From: JBAXGW01 sp037139195
Lineage (GTDB): Bacteria > Bacteroidota > Bacteroidia > Bacteroidales > JAHJDW01
NCBI GenBank assembly: GCA_037139195.1
Contig: JBAXGW010000103.1
Coordinates: 1-10,380, forward strand
Reading direction: 5' to 3'
DNA: 10,380 nucleotides
Positions within the stretch are counted from its first letter, which is position 1. Every line of letters starts with the position of its first letter. Shown here one piece after another: positions 1-7,293 of this stretch. The position numbers were made by a program, and so were the translations under genes. The notes beneath the pieces were generated by a model. The model searched no databases. It was not told the DNA's origin and was given only the letters and a program-made list of their open reading frames with translations.

Positions 1-371
1 AGCGACATCCATTCTGAACCTACTTCTCTTACTTGTTTGTTCTTTATGCTGTTCAGGTCGATGATGTCATAGTCCTTGCCTTTGCCTGTTGAATCAATTC
101 TCTTTTCCGAAATTAATCGATTATAAAGTAGTTCCACGTATTCATCTGCTTTGGCATCTTTGAATAAATGAGTTTGCCCTTTTATTCGGTTATTCAGTCC
201 ATCCTGAACTAGTTCTATTTGGTCGCCAGTAAGTTCATCCAAAAATCCTACCGACAATATTGTGCGTTGACGTACTTCATCTAGGGCATTACGATAGCTT
301 TCTACTAATCGGTAATACCAATCGGTTTTCTCTGTTTTTGGATTATATCGAAATGATGCCTTGAAATACAT
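1..371 (-). CDS. IS1634-like transposase, N-terminal part (runs off window)
   Basis: An open minus-strand frame starts with ATG at 371-369 and stays open for 123 codons to the window edge. It begins MYFKASFRYNPKTEKTDWYY and continues with a stretch resembling ESYRNALDEVRQRTILSVGF and then LDEL. The pattern E-x-YR..., VRQR-x-I, hG-x-LDEL is typical of the N-terminus of IS1634-family (IS4-like, DDE) transposases, and a later VREVGSEWM also fits Bacteroidota members. The catalytic DDE residues would lie beyond the left edge, so intactness cannot be judged. The gene reads away from the rest of the window. The outer inverted repeat of the element should lie somewhere in 372-700, but I could not identify it without the other end. 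The family call is from memory of the motif pattern, not from a search. Confidence 0.8.
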   Translation of the reverse strand, partial: MYFKASFRYNPKTEKTDWYYRLVESYRNALDEVRQRTILSVGFLDELTGDQIELVQDGLNNRIKGQTHLFKDAKADEYVELLYNRLISEKRIDSTGKGKDYDIIDLNSIKNKQVREVGSEWMS

Positions 372-581
372 AGGTGCAAATTTCGCATAAATTTTAATGC
401 AAAAACACCTAGCACAGAGCACTACAAGACTGTTTTGAAAATGCGATTATTGATTTTCTGCAACTTAACTGTAAGAAAGCCGCAAAATATTGACTTTTTA
501 AGCGGTTTTTTGTTGATTTTGGCGATTTGACCTGCAAGTTGGGTTAAAAATTTTTGGAGCTTTTTTGTTTGTCCATACACA

Positions 582-637
582 TTATTAGTCTACACTCAGT
601 TAATCTGACACTTACAAATTATAATGTACACTAATAA
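582..637. repeat. Inverted repeat, 13-bp arms with one mismatch
   Basis: TTATTAGTCTACA at 582-594 is the reverse complement of TGTACACTAATAA at 625-637 except for one base, with a 30-base spacer. It lies about 210 bases outside the transposase start. It could be part of an IS end, a protein-binding site, or chance in AT-rich DNA. No function can be assigned. Confidence 0.4.
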
Positions 638-754
638 AGTTATTTTTCTTCGTATTTTCCCTAGTTAGTCTATAAAAAGCAATCTGCACGATTATTAAAT
701 AGATTATTTAATTTATCAATTTTGAAAAATATTTATGAAAGTTAAGTTTTTTCA

Positions 755-904
755 AACAGTGATAATCGTTTCCCTTAAAAAGCTGCTCTGCTTGCAATAT
801 CTGCTTTTGTTAAAAACAATAGAACATAACTAAATAATGTATTGGTGGTGCGCTACATTTTAGTTAGTTTTTAAACAAAAAAAGGGAAACGGTTAATCAT
901 TGTT
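755..904. repeat. Segmented long palindrome (cruciform/hairpin or MITE-like)
   Basis: Three nested inverted repeats fold this 150-bp segment onto itself. Outer arms 755-776 and 882-904 match at 20 of 22 positions with a one-base bulge. Middle arms 805-817 and 867-880 match with a one-base bulge. Inner arms 828-841 and 854-865 match with a two-base bulge. A 28-base insertion (777-804, containing TCTGCTT twice) sits on the left arm only. The two mismatches in the outer arms become G-U pairs in a plus-strand RNA but C-A mismatches in a minus-strand RNA, so the plus-strand transcript folds better. The hexamer TTCAAA occurs at 751-756 and 906-911, near both ends. The element ends 26 bases before the ATG at 931. 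It could be a non-autonomous mobile element, a structured 5' leader, or a small RNA. Confidence 0.6.
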
Positions 905-930
905 ATTCAAATTAATCTAAAGAAAAAAAT

Positions 931-1257
931 ATGAGGACTAATTTATTTTATTCTGCTAAATTAAATAATAATAGCGATTGCTTTGCTTATAAAATAAAGA
1001 AGAATATTGTTATAGACGACTTAGAACTTAAATCTTGTTCATTGCCAGTTAACGTAAATATTAAATATAAAAACTCTTTTAACAATACTTTCAAAGAGGT
1101 TACAACATTGAAATCAAATGTTAAAAGCAGTGACTTTATTACGACTAATTCTGTATTGGATGTATTTACGGTTGGAGTGATATTTGTCTATGTGATATTA
1201 TTTGTATATATAAGATTATCAATCTATAAGGCGAATAAATGTCTATATTTTAATTAA
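931..1257 (+). CDS. Hypothetical 108-aa protein with C-terminal membrane segment
   Basis: I do not recognise this protein. It starts MRTNLFYSAKLNNNSD, is rich in Asn and Lys, and has three Cys (17, 36 and near the C-terminus). A single hydrophobic stretch lies at about residues 79-97 (VFTVGVIFVYVILFVYIRL), followed by a short basic, Cys-containing tail, so it may be a tail-anchored inner-membrane protein. The N-terminal part shows plausible alternating hydrophobic/polar strands and ordinary AT-rich codon use, which makes it more gene-like than random sequence of this composition. It stands alone, 26 bases after a long palindrome and 130 bases before the repeat protein at 1388, with no ribosome-binding site, as is usual in Bacteroidota. 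It could still be a chance frame or a remnant. An AT-only palindrome (1245-1262) followed by a T-rich run overlaps its end and might act as a weak terminator. Confidence 0.45.
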   Translation: MRTNLFYSAKLNNNSDCFAYKIKKNIVIDDLELKSCSLPVNVNIKYKNSFNNTFKEVTTLKSNVKSSDFITTNSVLDVFTVGVIFVYVILFVYIRLSIYKANKCLYFN

Positions 1258-1387
1258 AATATTATTTCTTTTTTTTAATAATGTACATAAAAGAGAATCC
1301 TTGTATTGCTTATGTTTAGTTCAAATATTGAGAAATTTGTACAAATAAATTTTTATATACTATATGTGATTTTTCAATATAATAAAT

Positions 1388-2071
1388 ATGAAAGTAGTAT
1401 TATTAATACCTTGTCTGTTAATTTACAACCCTTTGTTTGCTCAATGGACTTTACAAACCAGTGGAACTTCAAATGAACTGAATTCAGTTCATTTTGAAAG
1501 TGCAAGTGTAGGTTGGTCAGTTGGCAGTTCTGGAAAGATTTTGAAAACTACAGATGGCGGTGCAACATGGACATCTCAAACAAGCGGAACTACAGAAGAT
1601 TTATACACTGTTTGGTTTGTTGATTCAAATACTGGATGGGTTGCTGGTTCAAATGGAACAATACAAAAAACTACAAATGGTGGCACCTCATGGACAGCTC
1701 AAACAAGCGGTTTGTTTGGCTATATTCTATCTATAACCTTTGTTGATATTAACACTGGCTATGCAGTAGGTTCGTCGGGGAAAATAATTAAAACTACGAA
1801 TGGCGGAACAAATTGGTCCGCTAAAACAAGTGGAACTACTCAATCTCTAGAATCAGTATATTTTATAAATTCTAATACAGGCTTCGCTACAGGAGGTACA
1901 GGTACAATAATAAAAACAACTAATGGAGGAACAAATTGGTCTTCCTTAACTAGTGGAACTTCTACGGGATTGTTTTCAGTATTTTTTGTTGATGCAAATA
2001 TCGGCTATGTAGTTGGTTATAGTGGAGAAATGAGAAAAACCACCAATGGAGGAACTTCATGGAGTTCATAA
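1388..2071 (+). CDS. Secreted Ycf48/BNR-like repeat protein (partial beta-propeller)
   Basis: A signal peptide (MKVVLLIPCLLIYNPLFA, probable cut after Ala18) is followed by five tandem repeats of exactly 41 residues. These are marked by Trp at 20, 61, 102, 143, 184 and 225 and by the recurring KTT(D/N)GG-x-(T/S/N)W turn. Each unit reads roughly W-TSGT-L-x-VxF-x-NTG-xxVGxxGxIxKTTNGG. This is the Ycf48 / photosystem-II-assembly-factor-like beta-propeller unit, common in large secreted Bacteroidota proteins, where it is often followed by a type IX secretion sorting domain. Here the frame stops two residues after the last Trp, with no C-terminal domain and only five units, whereas Ycf48 folds as a seven-bladed propeller. 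It may be a truncated gene, a small variant, or a protein completing its ring by oligomerising. I found no continuation in the other frames after 2071. The role is unknown; it is convergent with, and apparently unrelated to, the peptide cluster. Confidence 0.8.
   Translation: MKVVLLIPCLLIYNPLFAQWTLQTSGTSNELNSVHFESASVGWSVGSSGKILKTTDGGATWTSQTSGTTEDLYTVWFVDSNTGWVAGSNGTIQKTTNGGTSWTAQTSGLFGYILSITFVDINTGYAVGSSGKIIKTTNGGTNWSAKTSGTTQSLESVYFINSNTGFATGGTGTIIKTTNGGTNWSSLTSGTSTGLFSVFFVDANIGYVVGYSGEMRKTTNGGTSWSS
1445..2059 (+). repeat. Five in-frame 123-bp repeats
   Basis: Five consecutive 123-bp units (41 codons each, no length variation) make up residues 20-224 of the secreted protein. The best-conserved part at DNA level is the segment for K-T-T-N-G-G-T. 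Units differ by many substitutions, so they are not recent exact duplications, but the constant length makes unit gain or loss by recombination possible. Confidence 0.8.
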
Positions 2072-2239
2072 AGAACGACTGAATGCCCTTTTAAATAAGG
2101 ATTATCAGTAGATTTAGGGGTTAATTCGGGGCAAATAATTGATTATTAAATCAGTTTGTCTATATTATTGTTAATTTAAACAATCCCTTATACTCTAGTT
2201 TAAACTCGATTCAAAGATAGCAAACTTAGGATAAACAAA

Positions 2240-2285
2240 CAAAAATAAAACGAGCAGAGAATTATAAAATATTTTCTGCTCGTTT
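2240..2285 (-). terminator. Intrinsic terminator at the end of the peptide operon
   Basis: Arms 2248-2262 and 2271-2285 form a 15-bp stem (one G-T pair; core CGAGCAG / CTGCTCG) with an 8-base AT loop. On the minus strand it is followed by TATTTTTG. The stop codon of the 102-aa gene (2291-2289) lies four bases before the stem. It marks the 3' end of the minus-strand operon. The other side has GTTTTAAAT, so it may also act weakly on plus-strand transcripts. Confidence 0.85.
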
Positions 2286-2288
2286 GTT

Positions 2289-2597
2289 TTAAATCTTACA
2301 ATCAGGGTCGCTATTCTGCAACATTTCAATTAAGTTTATTGCTTGTAAAAAAGCTTTCTCTTCTTTTATATCTTCGGGGATTTCATTATTCTTGTCAAAG
2401 TCTTTATAAAAAGCAAACCACTTTTGAAATCCAACAGTTTCTTGTTGATTTAATTTGCGATATAAAAATCTGCTTAATATTCGAGGGTCTGATGTTCGTG
2501 GCGGAATAGTATCAAGTTTTTTTAAAGCAGAAACAAAAGAAGACAAATCTTTATCATCTTGTTTATCAGTAAACATTAAAAATTCAAGAAAATCCAT
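2289..2597 (-). CDS. Hypothetical 102-aa protein, last gene of the operon
   Basis: I do not recognise a family. It begins MDFLEFLMFTDKQDDKDLSS and looks soluble and mostly helical, with many charged residues, a central segment around ILSRFLYRKLNQQETVGFQKW (approximately residues 40-61), and a C-terminus ending DPDCKI. There is no signal peptide or membrane segment. It follows the HlyD-type gene after 54 bases on the same strand with no terminator between them, and a strong terminator lies immediately after it, so it is probably co-transcribed with the exporter. Being last in a peptide-export operon, it might be an immunity, accessory or regulatory protein; that is only inference from position. 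Met8 is an alternative start. Confidence 0.7.
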   Translation of the reverse strand: MDFLEFLMFTDKQDDKDLSSFVSALKKLDTIPPRTSDPRILSRFLYRKLNQQETVGFQKWFAFYKDFDKNNEIPEDIKEEKAFLQAINLIEMLQNSDPDCKI

Positions 2598-2651
2598 TAA
2601 CGCAAATTATTATCCAAATGTAAAAAAACAACTATAACAAAACAATATAAT

Positions 2652-3962
2652 TTACTCCGCTTGATTTTTCAATATAGCTTTAATCGGATTAAAGAATCGT
2701 TCAATCAATCTAACATCATCAGTAACAACCTCTGCCACACCTTGCATTTCCTGATTGAATGGAAGTTTCTTTTTATAGTTGGTTTGTAAACCATTTAGCA
2801 GTTCGACTTCTACAATATAAAATGATTCAGTTGGAATAAGTGCAATATTTTTGATTTTGCCTGTTACCATGCCATATTCCATATATGGATAGTTGTTGAA
2901 CTTGATATTTACTCGCTGACCAATCTTCACTTTTCCTGAACCCTGAACTGGCAATTTAATTCTGCCAACTATTTTAGTTTCTTTAAATGGAATAATGGTC
3001 ATTGTATTATCGCCAGCTTTTACATTTTGGTTTTCGCTCCAAAACTGTGTAAAAGTAACTTTGCCATTTATCGGACTTATCAATAAATACATTTGCTCCC
3101 ACGATTTTATTTGAGCCTGAAAGGTATTTAAAGAAGATATTAAGCCATTTCGTAATTGTTTGCAATCATTGTTATATTGCTGTTCCATTTCAAGCACAGA
3201 GAACTGTAATTGAGAAATAGAAATTTGAGCATTATCTAAACTGCTTTTTGCCGATTCAAACGAGTATTTGCTTTGCAAGTAGGAAGTTTGCGATTTTTCA
3301 AAATCTAATTCGGATGTAACTTTCTTTACATATAGCATTGAATCTCTCATGAATTGACTTTTCGCAAGTTTTAATTGTTCTTGAGTGATACTTGTTTGTC
3401 TTTGCATTTTTTGATACAAGGCTTCGTGTTTGCTTATTTGCGATTCGGTTGATTTAATTTTTTTATGCGGAAAATCGGTTTCTAAAAAGAAAACATAATC
3501 TTTTAATGCTTTTTGAAGTGTCGAAAAACCAGTTTGTAAATCACCCAGATTAAAGCTGTTTCCAAGTAAAGTATCTGTTAGCGAGGAATCAATCTGAAAT
3601 TTCAAAATTGAATCTAAATTTTGAATTTGTGTTTTTACGGCATAAACATCATTCAGATTTGCAGTATTTTCTAATACTGCTAATACATCACCATTCTTAA
3701 CGCCTTGTTTGTCTTTAACCAATAATTGAGTAATCTTTCCTGAATTTTTAGCAATAATACTTGCAGGAATATTCTCTGATTGAACAGATATTTCGGCATT
3801 AATAATGTCGGGATATTTGTAAAAATAACTTCCAACAAAGATTACAGAAATAACAGAAAATATCACAGTTATCCCCCAACGCACGATGCTACTTGGGGCT
3901 TTGCCCAATAAGTCGTCAATTTCTTCGCTTCGTATTTCTATATTGTTAAATTCTTCTGGCAT
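2652..3962 (-). CDS. HlyD-family secretion adaptor (periplasmic fusion protein)
   Basis: 436 residues with the classic layout. A short cytoplasmic N-terminus (EIRSEEIDDLLGKAPSSIVR) is followed by one membrane helix (about 29-48), then the first half of a biotinyl/lipoyl-like domain (about 65-99, with SGKI...V..GD-VLA-LEN). A long coiled-coil hairpin (about 105-290) comes next, then the second lipoyl half (about 293-325, SPINGKV...V..GD) and a beta-barrel segment (about 330-410, with VKIGQRVNIKFNNYPYMEYG). It bridges the inner-membrane ABC exporter to a TolC-like outer-membrane channel, which is not in this window. It begins 10 bases after the exporter gene ends, the usual pairing for C39-ABC peptide exporters. 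The length is normal for the family. It should carry the processed peptide across the periplasm. Confidence 0.93.
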   Translation of the reverse strand: MPEEFNNIEIRSEEIDDLLGKAPSSIVRWGITVIFSVISVIFVGSYFYKYPDIINAEISVQSENIPASIIAKNSGKITQLLVKDKQGVKNGDVLAVLENTANLNDVYAVKTQIQNLDSILKFQIDSSLTDTLLGNSFNLGDLQTGFSTLQKALKDYVFFLETDFPHKKIKSTESQISKHEALYQKMQRQTSITQEQLKLAKSQFMRDSMLYVKKVTSELDFEKSQTSYLQSKYSFESAKSSLDNAQISISQLQFSVLEMEQQYNNDCKQLRNGLISSLNTFQAQIKSWEQMYLLISPINGKVTFTQFWSENQNVKAGDNTMTIIPFKETKIVGRIKLPVQGSGKVKIGQRVNIKFNNYPYMEYGMVTGKIKNIALIPTESFYIVEVELLNGLQTNYKKKLPFNQEMQGVAEVVTDDVRLIERFFNPIKAILKNQAE

Positions 3963-3972
3963 TCCTTTTGTT

Positions 3973-6162
3973 CTAATTTCCTAATTCCAACTGATTCTTT
4001 ACTAACTCATAATACTTACCTTGCAGTTTCACTAGTTCTTGATGATTTCCCAGTTCAACTATCTTTCCCTTTTCCAATACCACAATTTGGTCGGCATTTT
4101 TAACCGTACTTAATCTATGAGCTACAACAACCACCGTTTTACCTTTAAAGAACTCATCTAAGTTCTCCATTATTTTCTTTTCATTATTGGCATCGAGGGC
4201 GTTAGTTGCTTCATCAAAAAAGATGTATTCAGGATTTTTATAAACTGCTCTAGCAATAAGCATACGTTGCTTTTGTCCTTGACTAAGTCCATGACCATCT
4301 CCACCAATTTTTGTATTGTATGCAAGTGGCAATGTTTCAACAAACTCTCGGATATTTGCCACATTAACCGAATGAAGTAGCTTTTCTTTGTTTATTGTTT
4401 CTTCGCTTATAGTGATATTCTTTGCTATGGTATCAGAAAATATAAAGCCGTCTTGCATTACCGCTCCGCATTTACTTCGCCACATTCTATTGCTGATATT
4501 TTCTAATGCCGATTCGCCCACTTTTATTTCTCCTGAAACTGGAGGATAAAATCCAAGAAGCAATTTAACAAGGGTTGTTTTTCCGCTTCCGCTTGTTCCA
4601 ACTATTGCGGTTATTTTCCCTTGCGGAATTTCTAGGTTTATTTCATCCAATACTTTTTCTGAACCTGCTCCATCATATTGAAACGAAAGATTATTTATTT
4701 TTAAGCTTCTGTTTTCAGGGAGTATATTTATCTTTTCATCATCGGGTTTTTCTTCATCTTCTTTTTGGTGGATTTCGCCTAGTCTTTCTAAACTGATTTT
4801 TGCATCTTGTGTTTGTTGCATAAAGCCAATCATTTGTTCTATTGGGCTGTTTAGCTGACCCAAAATATATTGTATGGACATCATCATCCCTAGCGTGATA
4901 TTGCCATCAATAACCGACTTAGCTGCCATAAAAGATATGATGATATTTTTTGTTTCGTTTATTACTACCGAACCTGCTTGTTGATACTGCGAAAGTGCTA
5001 ATCCTTTTATGCTTACTTTAAATAATCGGGCTTGTATATGTTCCCATTCCCAACGGCGTTGTTTCTCGCAGTTATTGAGTTTAATTTCCTGCATTCCTGT
5101 TATCATCTGATACAAGTTGTTTTGATTATCGGATGATTGTTGGAAACGCTTAAAATCAAGTTCTCTTCTTTTCTTTAGAAACAGGATAATCCAAAGTGCA
5201 TATAAAGCACTCCCAGCAAGGAAAACTAAAAAGATTTGGATATTATAAATTGCCAGTACAATACTAAATATCACAAAGTTTACGGTTGCAAACAGAATGC
5301 TTAGTATCGATTGGGTTAAAAACGCTTCAATTCTATGATTATCTGTAATTCGTTGCATAATATCGCCAATCATCTTTGCATCGAAAAAGCTAATTGGCAA
5401 TTTCATTAACTTGACAAGAAAATCAGATACTAAGGAAATATTTATTCGTGTTCCTATATGGAGCAATATCCAACTGCGAATAAAATCTACAATGGCTCTA
5501 CTGAAAAATAAAACCAATTGTGCAATTAAAACTAGATATACGAAATTAAGATTTTGATTACCAATGCCAACATCAACAACAGCTTGGGTAAGAAACGGCA
5601 ATATTAGTTGAAGTAAACTGCCTAATAGTAAGCCTAAAACTAACTGAATTAAATATTTCTTATACGGACGCAAATAAGATAATAAATACCCAAACGTGGC
5701 TTTATCCGACTTCTCATCTTCCATTGCATAGAACTCTGGAGTAGGGTCAAGTATTAGTGCAATTCCTTTATCTTCGCCTTCGGTTTTAGTACTTAGCCAA
5801 TATTTCACAAATTCATCTTGGGTGTACGTGATTAATCCATGAGCAGGGTCAGAGATGAAATATTTATTATTCTTTATTTTATATAAGACAACAAAGTGGT
5901 TTTGTTTCCAGTGAATAATGCAGGGCAATATAGCATCTTCAAAAAGTTTATCCAGTGAAATGCGAACGCCCATAGTTCTGAAGCCTAGGCATTCTGCTGC
6001 ATCGCTGATACCAAGCATACTTACGCCTTCACGACCAATATTGCTTTTAGTGCGTAGTGATTCTAAGCTGTAACTTTTGCCGTAGTGCTTTGCAACCATG
6101 CGTAAGCAGGTTGGTCCGCAATCCATCGCATCAGGTTGCTTATAATGAGGAAATTTTATCAT
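3973..6162 (-). CDS. C39 peptidase-ABC exporter (leader-cleaving peptide transporter)
   Basis: 729 residues in three parts. The N-terminal C39 cysteine peptidase (1-about 135) has QPDAMDCGPTCL with Gln9 (oxyanion) and catalytic Cys15, NHFVVLY with His89, and DPAHG with Asp105, so the full catalytic set is present. The ABC membrane domain (about 155-470) has the usual helices starting near SYLRPYKKYLIQL. The nucleotide-binding domain has Walker A GTSGSGKTT (522-530), signature LSQGQ (626-630), Walker B ending FFDEATNALD (Asp650, Glu651) and switch His682. Proteins of this type cut peptides after a double-glycine leader and export them. The 78-aa precursor at the right end of the locus has such a leader, making it the likely substrate. 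The start overlaps the gwsS stop by 4 bases (ATGA), indicating coupled translation. It acts in the inner membrane with the HlyD protein downstream. Confidence 0.95.
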   Translation of the reverse strand: MIKFPHYKQPDAMDCGPTCLRMVAKHYGKSYSLESLRTKSNIGREGVSMLGISDAAECLGFRTMGVRISLDKLFEDAILPCIIHWKQNHFVVLYKIKNNKYFISDPAHGLITYTQDEFVKYWLSTKTEGEDKGIALILDPTPEFYAMEDEKSDKATFGYLLSYLRPYKKYLIQLVLGLLLGSLLQLILPFLTQAVVDVGIGNQNLNFVYLVLIAQLVLFFSRAIVDFIRSWILLHIGTRINISLVSDFLVKLMKLPISFFDAKMIGDIMQRITDNHRIEAFLTQSILSILFATVNFVIFSIVLAIYNIQIFLVFLAGSALYALWIILFLKKRRELDFKRFQQSSDNQNNLYQMITGMQEIKLNNCEKQRRWEWEHIQARLFKVSIKGLALSQYQQAGSVVINETKNIIISFMAAKSVIDGNITLGMMMSIQYILGQLNSPIEQMIGFMQQTQDAKISLERLGEIHQKEDEEKPDDEKINILPENRSLKINNLSFQYDGAGSEKVLDEINLEIPQGKITAIVGTSGSGKTTLVKLLLGFYPPVSGEIKVGESALENISNRMWRSKCGAVMQDGFIFSDTIAKNITISEETINKEKLLHSVNVANIREFVETLPLAYNTKIGGDGHGLSQGQKQRMLIARAVYKNPEYIFFDEATNALDANNEKKIMENLDEFFKGKTVVVVAHRLSTVKNADQIVVLEKGKIVELGNHQELVKLQGKYYELVKNQLELGN

Positions 6163-7292
6163 TCAACTGGTTGTGGTTTCTTAACCAAAGGTTTTCTCTT
6201 TGCTTTTTTCTCCCAATTAGGATTTTCAGTTCTCCATTGCTCTACTGTTATATATTCCTCTTCACCTTCCCATTTTGCAATATATGGGTTATAGGGACAC
6301 TTTGCAGGTTGAGAATATATATTGCTGGGGTCTTTAATAAAGCAACGACAATCGGTGCACATGTATCTAAATTCACAATCTTTGCATACATCAATATCAT
6401 CTTTCCTAATTCCCCAAAGGTCTTTGAATCCTTCTTTATTTAATGCATCTTCAAGAGTGGAGTCTTTAATATTTCCAAAACTTCGTTCCATCGCAGGACA
6501 GTTTTTAATATTGCCTTCAGTATCTATGCATAGTTTACGATTTAGGCAAGTGTTGTAGTGTTGAGATTCAGTAAACAGAGGAATTGAAGTGTTAAAATAA
6601 GCACTCTGAATATTGCCACAATTCATACTGGAAATAATACTTTGTTTGACTTTTAAAATTATTCCTAAATTATAATAACCCTCATTAAAAATTTCATCTT
6701 TTTCAGAATTAAAGACTACAATAGATTTTACACGTGGGTTTCTATCACAAATATCATTTAAAATAGCAAAATCAGATTCCTTATGAAATTTAATAAATAT
6801 TTCAATTATTGTAATGCTGCTTTTACTTAATAAGTCTAGAAATTTTGATACCTTTTTTAAATCATAACTATAATAAAATCTAAGTTGCAAATTCTTAGTC
6901 CCTAATTGCTCTATCTCAGAAATAATATTACATATATTAATTGTCGATTTTTCATCAATATCAATTACAATATTCGAAATCTTTGCAGGATAATCCCAAA
7001 ACAATTCTATTTCAGGGAAACATTTTATTTCTTCAATATCATCACAATAGAATCCGTAATCTTTATTTTGAATAAAATTTAAGTATTCATCAATTACAGA
7101 ATCAAAATTATTTCCATAACTTTTTTTCACCTCTCTTATAGTATGAGACTTAGATTTTTCAATTATTTCAAGTAAACTGATAGGTACAAATTGGAACTGC
7201 TGCATATTTAAGTCGTATATTAGTGCCCTTCTATAGCCTTTGACAGGAATGCAGTCCGTATATAGTTTCAAATATTTTTCTGAATTATCCAT
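6159..7292 (-). CDS. gwsS: SPASM-domain peptide maturase of a grasp-with-spasm system
   Basis: 377 residues. The N-terminus (KLYTDCIPVKGYRRALIYDL, then a segment FVPISLLEII) matches the recurring opening of GwsS proteins and probably recognises the leader. Residues about 100-230 resemble the strands of a radical-SAM barrel, but no CxxxCxxC motif for the SAM-binding cluster is present anywhere. The C-terminal SPASM region is well kept: Cys249 and Cys255, Gly260 and Cys265 (C-x-GNIKNC spacing), Cys303-x2-Cys306-x5-Cys312-x2-Cys315, Cys317 and Cys332, enough for auxiliary iron-sulfur binding. The tail (about 340-377) is charged and Lys/Pro-rich. By family knowledge GwsS occurs with GwsG and acts on the same precursor, but its reaction is not established to my knowledge. 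The gene starts 1 base after the 73-aa gene and overlaps the exporter by 4. The 5' half is visibly richer in AT than the 3' half. Confidence 0.88.
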   Translation of the reverse strand: MDNSEKYLKLYTDCIPVKGYRRALIYDLNMQQFQFVPISLLEIIEKSKSHTIREVKKSYGNNFDSVIDEYLNFIQNKDYGFYCDDIEEIKCFPEIELFWDYPAKISNIVIDIDEKSTINICNIISEIEQLGTKNLQLRFYYSYDLKKVSKFLDLLSKSSITIIEIFIKFHKESDFAILNDICDRNPRVKSIVVFNSEKDEIFNEGYYNLGIILKVKQSIISSMNCGNIQSAYFNTSIPLFTESQHYNTCLNRKLCIDTEGNIKNCPAMERSFGNIKDSTLEDALNKEGFKDLWGIRKDDIDVCKDCEFRYMCTDCRCFIKDPSNIYSQPAKCPYNPYIAKWEGEEEYITVEQWRTENPNWEKKAKRKPLVKKPQPVE

Positions 7293-7293
7293 T

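Larger units (their letters stand above)
372..930. other. 559-base intergenic stretch, no gene seen
   Basis: No convincing coding frame on either strand. The left part should contain the promoter and outer end of the IS element whose transposase starts at 371. It also holds a weak hairpin (476-483 with 502-509, followed by T's), an inverted repeat at 582-637, two copies of the 8-mer TTAGTCTA (585-592 and 665-672), and the long segmented palindrome at 755-904. I saw no clear match to the Bacteroidota promoter (TTTG / TAnnTTTG) that would assign a start for the gene at 931. Confidence 0.6.

Noticed and set aside
476..511. Hairpin with T tail (476-483 with 502-509) as a plus-strand terminator
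   Set aside because: The stem has only four G-C pairs and a 17-18-base loop, and no plus-strand gene ends before it.
755..904. Integron attC site
   Set aside because: Although it is a bulged palindrome with small genes nearby, the ends lack the RYYYAAC / GTTRRRY core sites and no integrase is visible.
1554..1736. 60-codon frame inside the Ycf48-like gene
   Set aside because: Alternative frame of a repeat sequence with a clear signal peptide and repeats in the main frame.
2175..2204. Inverted repeat TTTAAAC / GTTTAAA after the Ycf48-like gene as a terminator
   Set aside because: Only seven AT-dominated pairs and no T tract following; likely chance in AT-rich DNA.
2455..2637. 60-codon plus-strand frame opposite the 102-aa gene
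   Set aside because: Antisense shadow without features; the minus-strand gene fits the operon and terminator.
4170..4364. 64-codon minus-strand frame within the exporter
   Set aside because: Other frame of the ATP-binding domain, which is itself intact.
4575..4796. 73-codon plus-strand frame opposite the exporter
   Set aside because: Antisense to the Walker A region; low-complexity Phe/Leu-rich translation.
6057..6443. 128-codon plus-strand frame across the gwsS/exporter junction
   Set aside because: Antisense shadow of the SPASM region and C39 domain, both of which have clear motifs.
6322..6558. 78-codon plus-strand frame opposite gwsS
   Set aside because: Shadow of the conserved cysteine region of gwsS.
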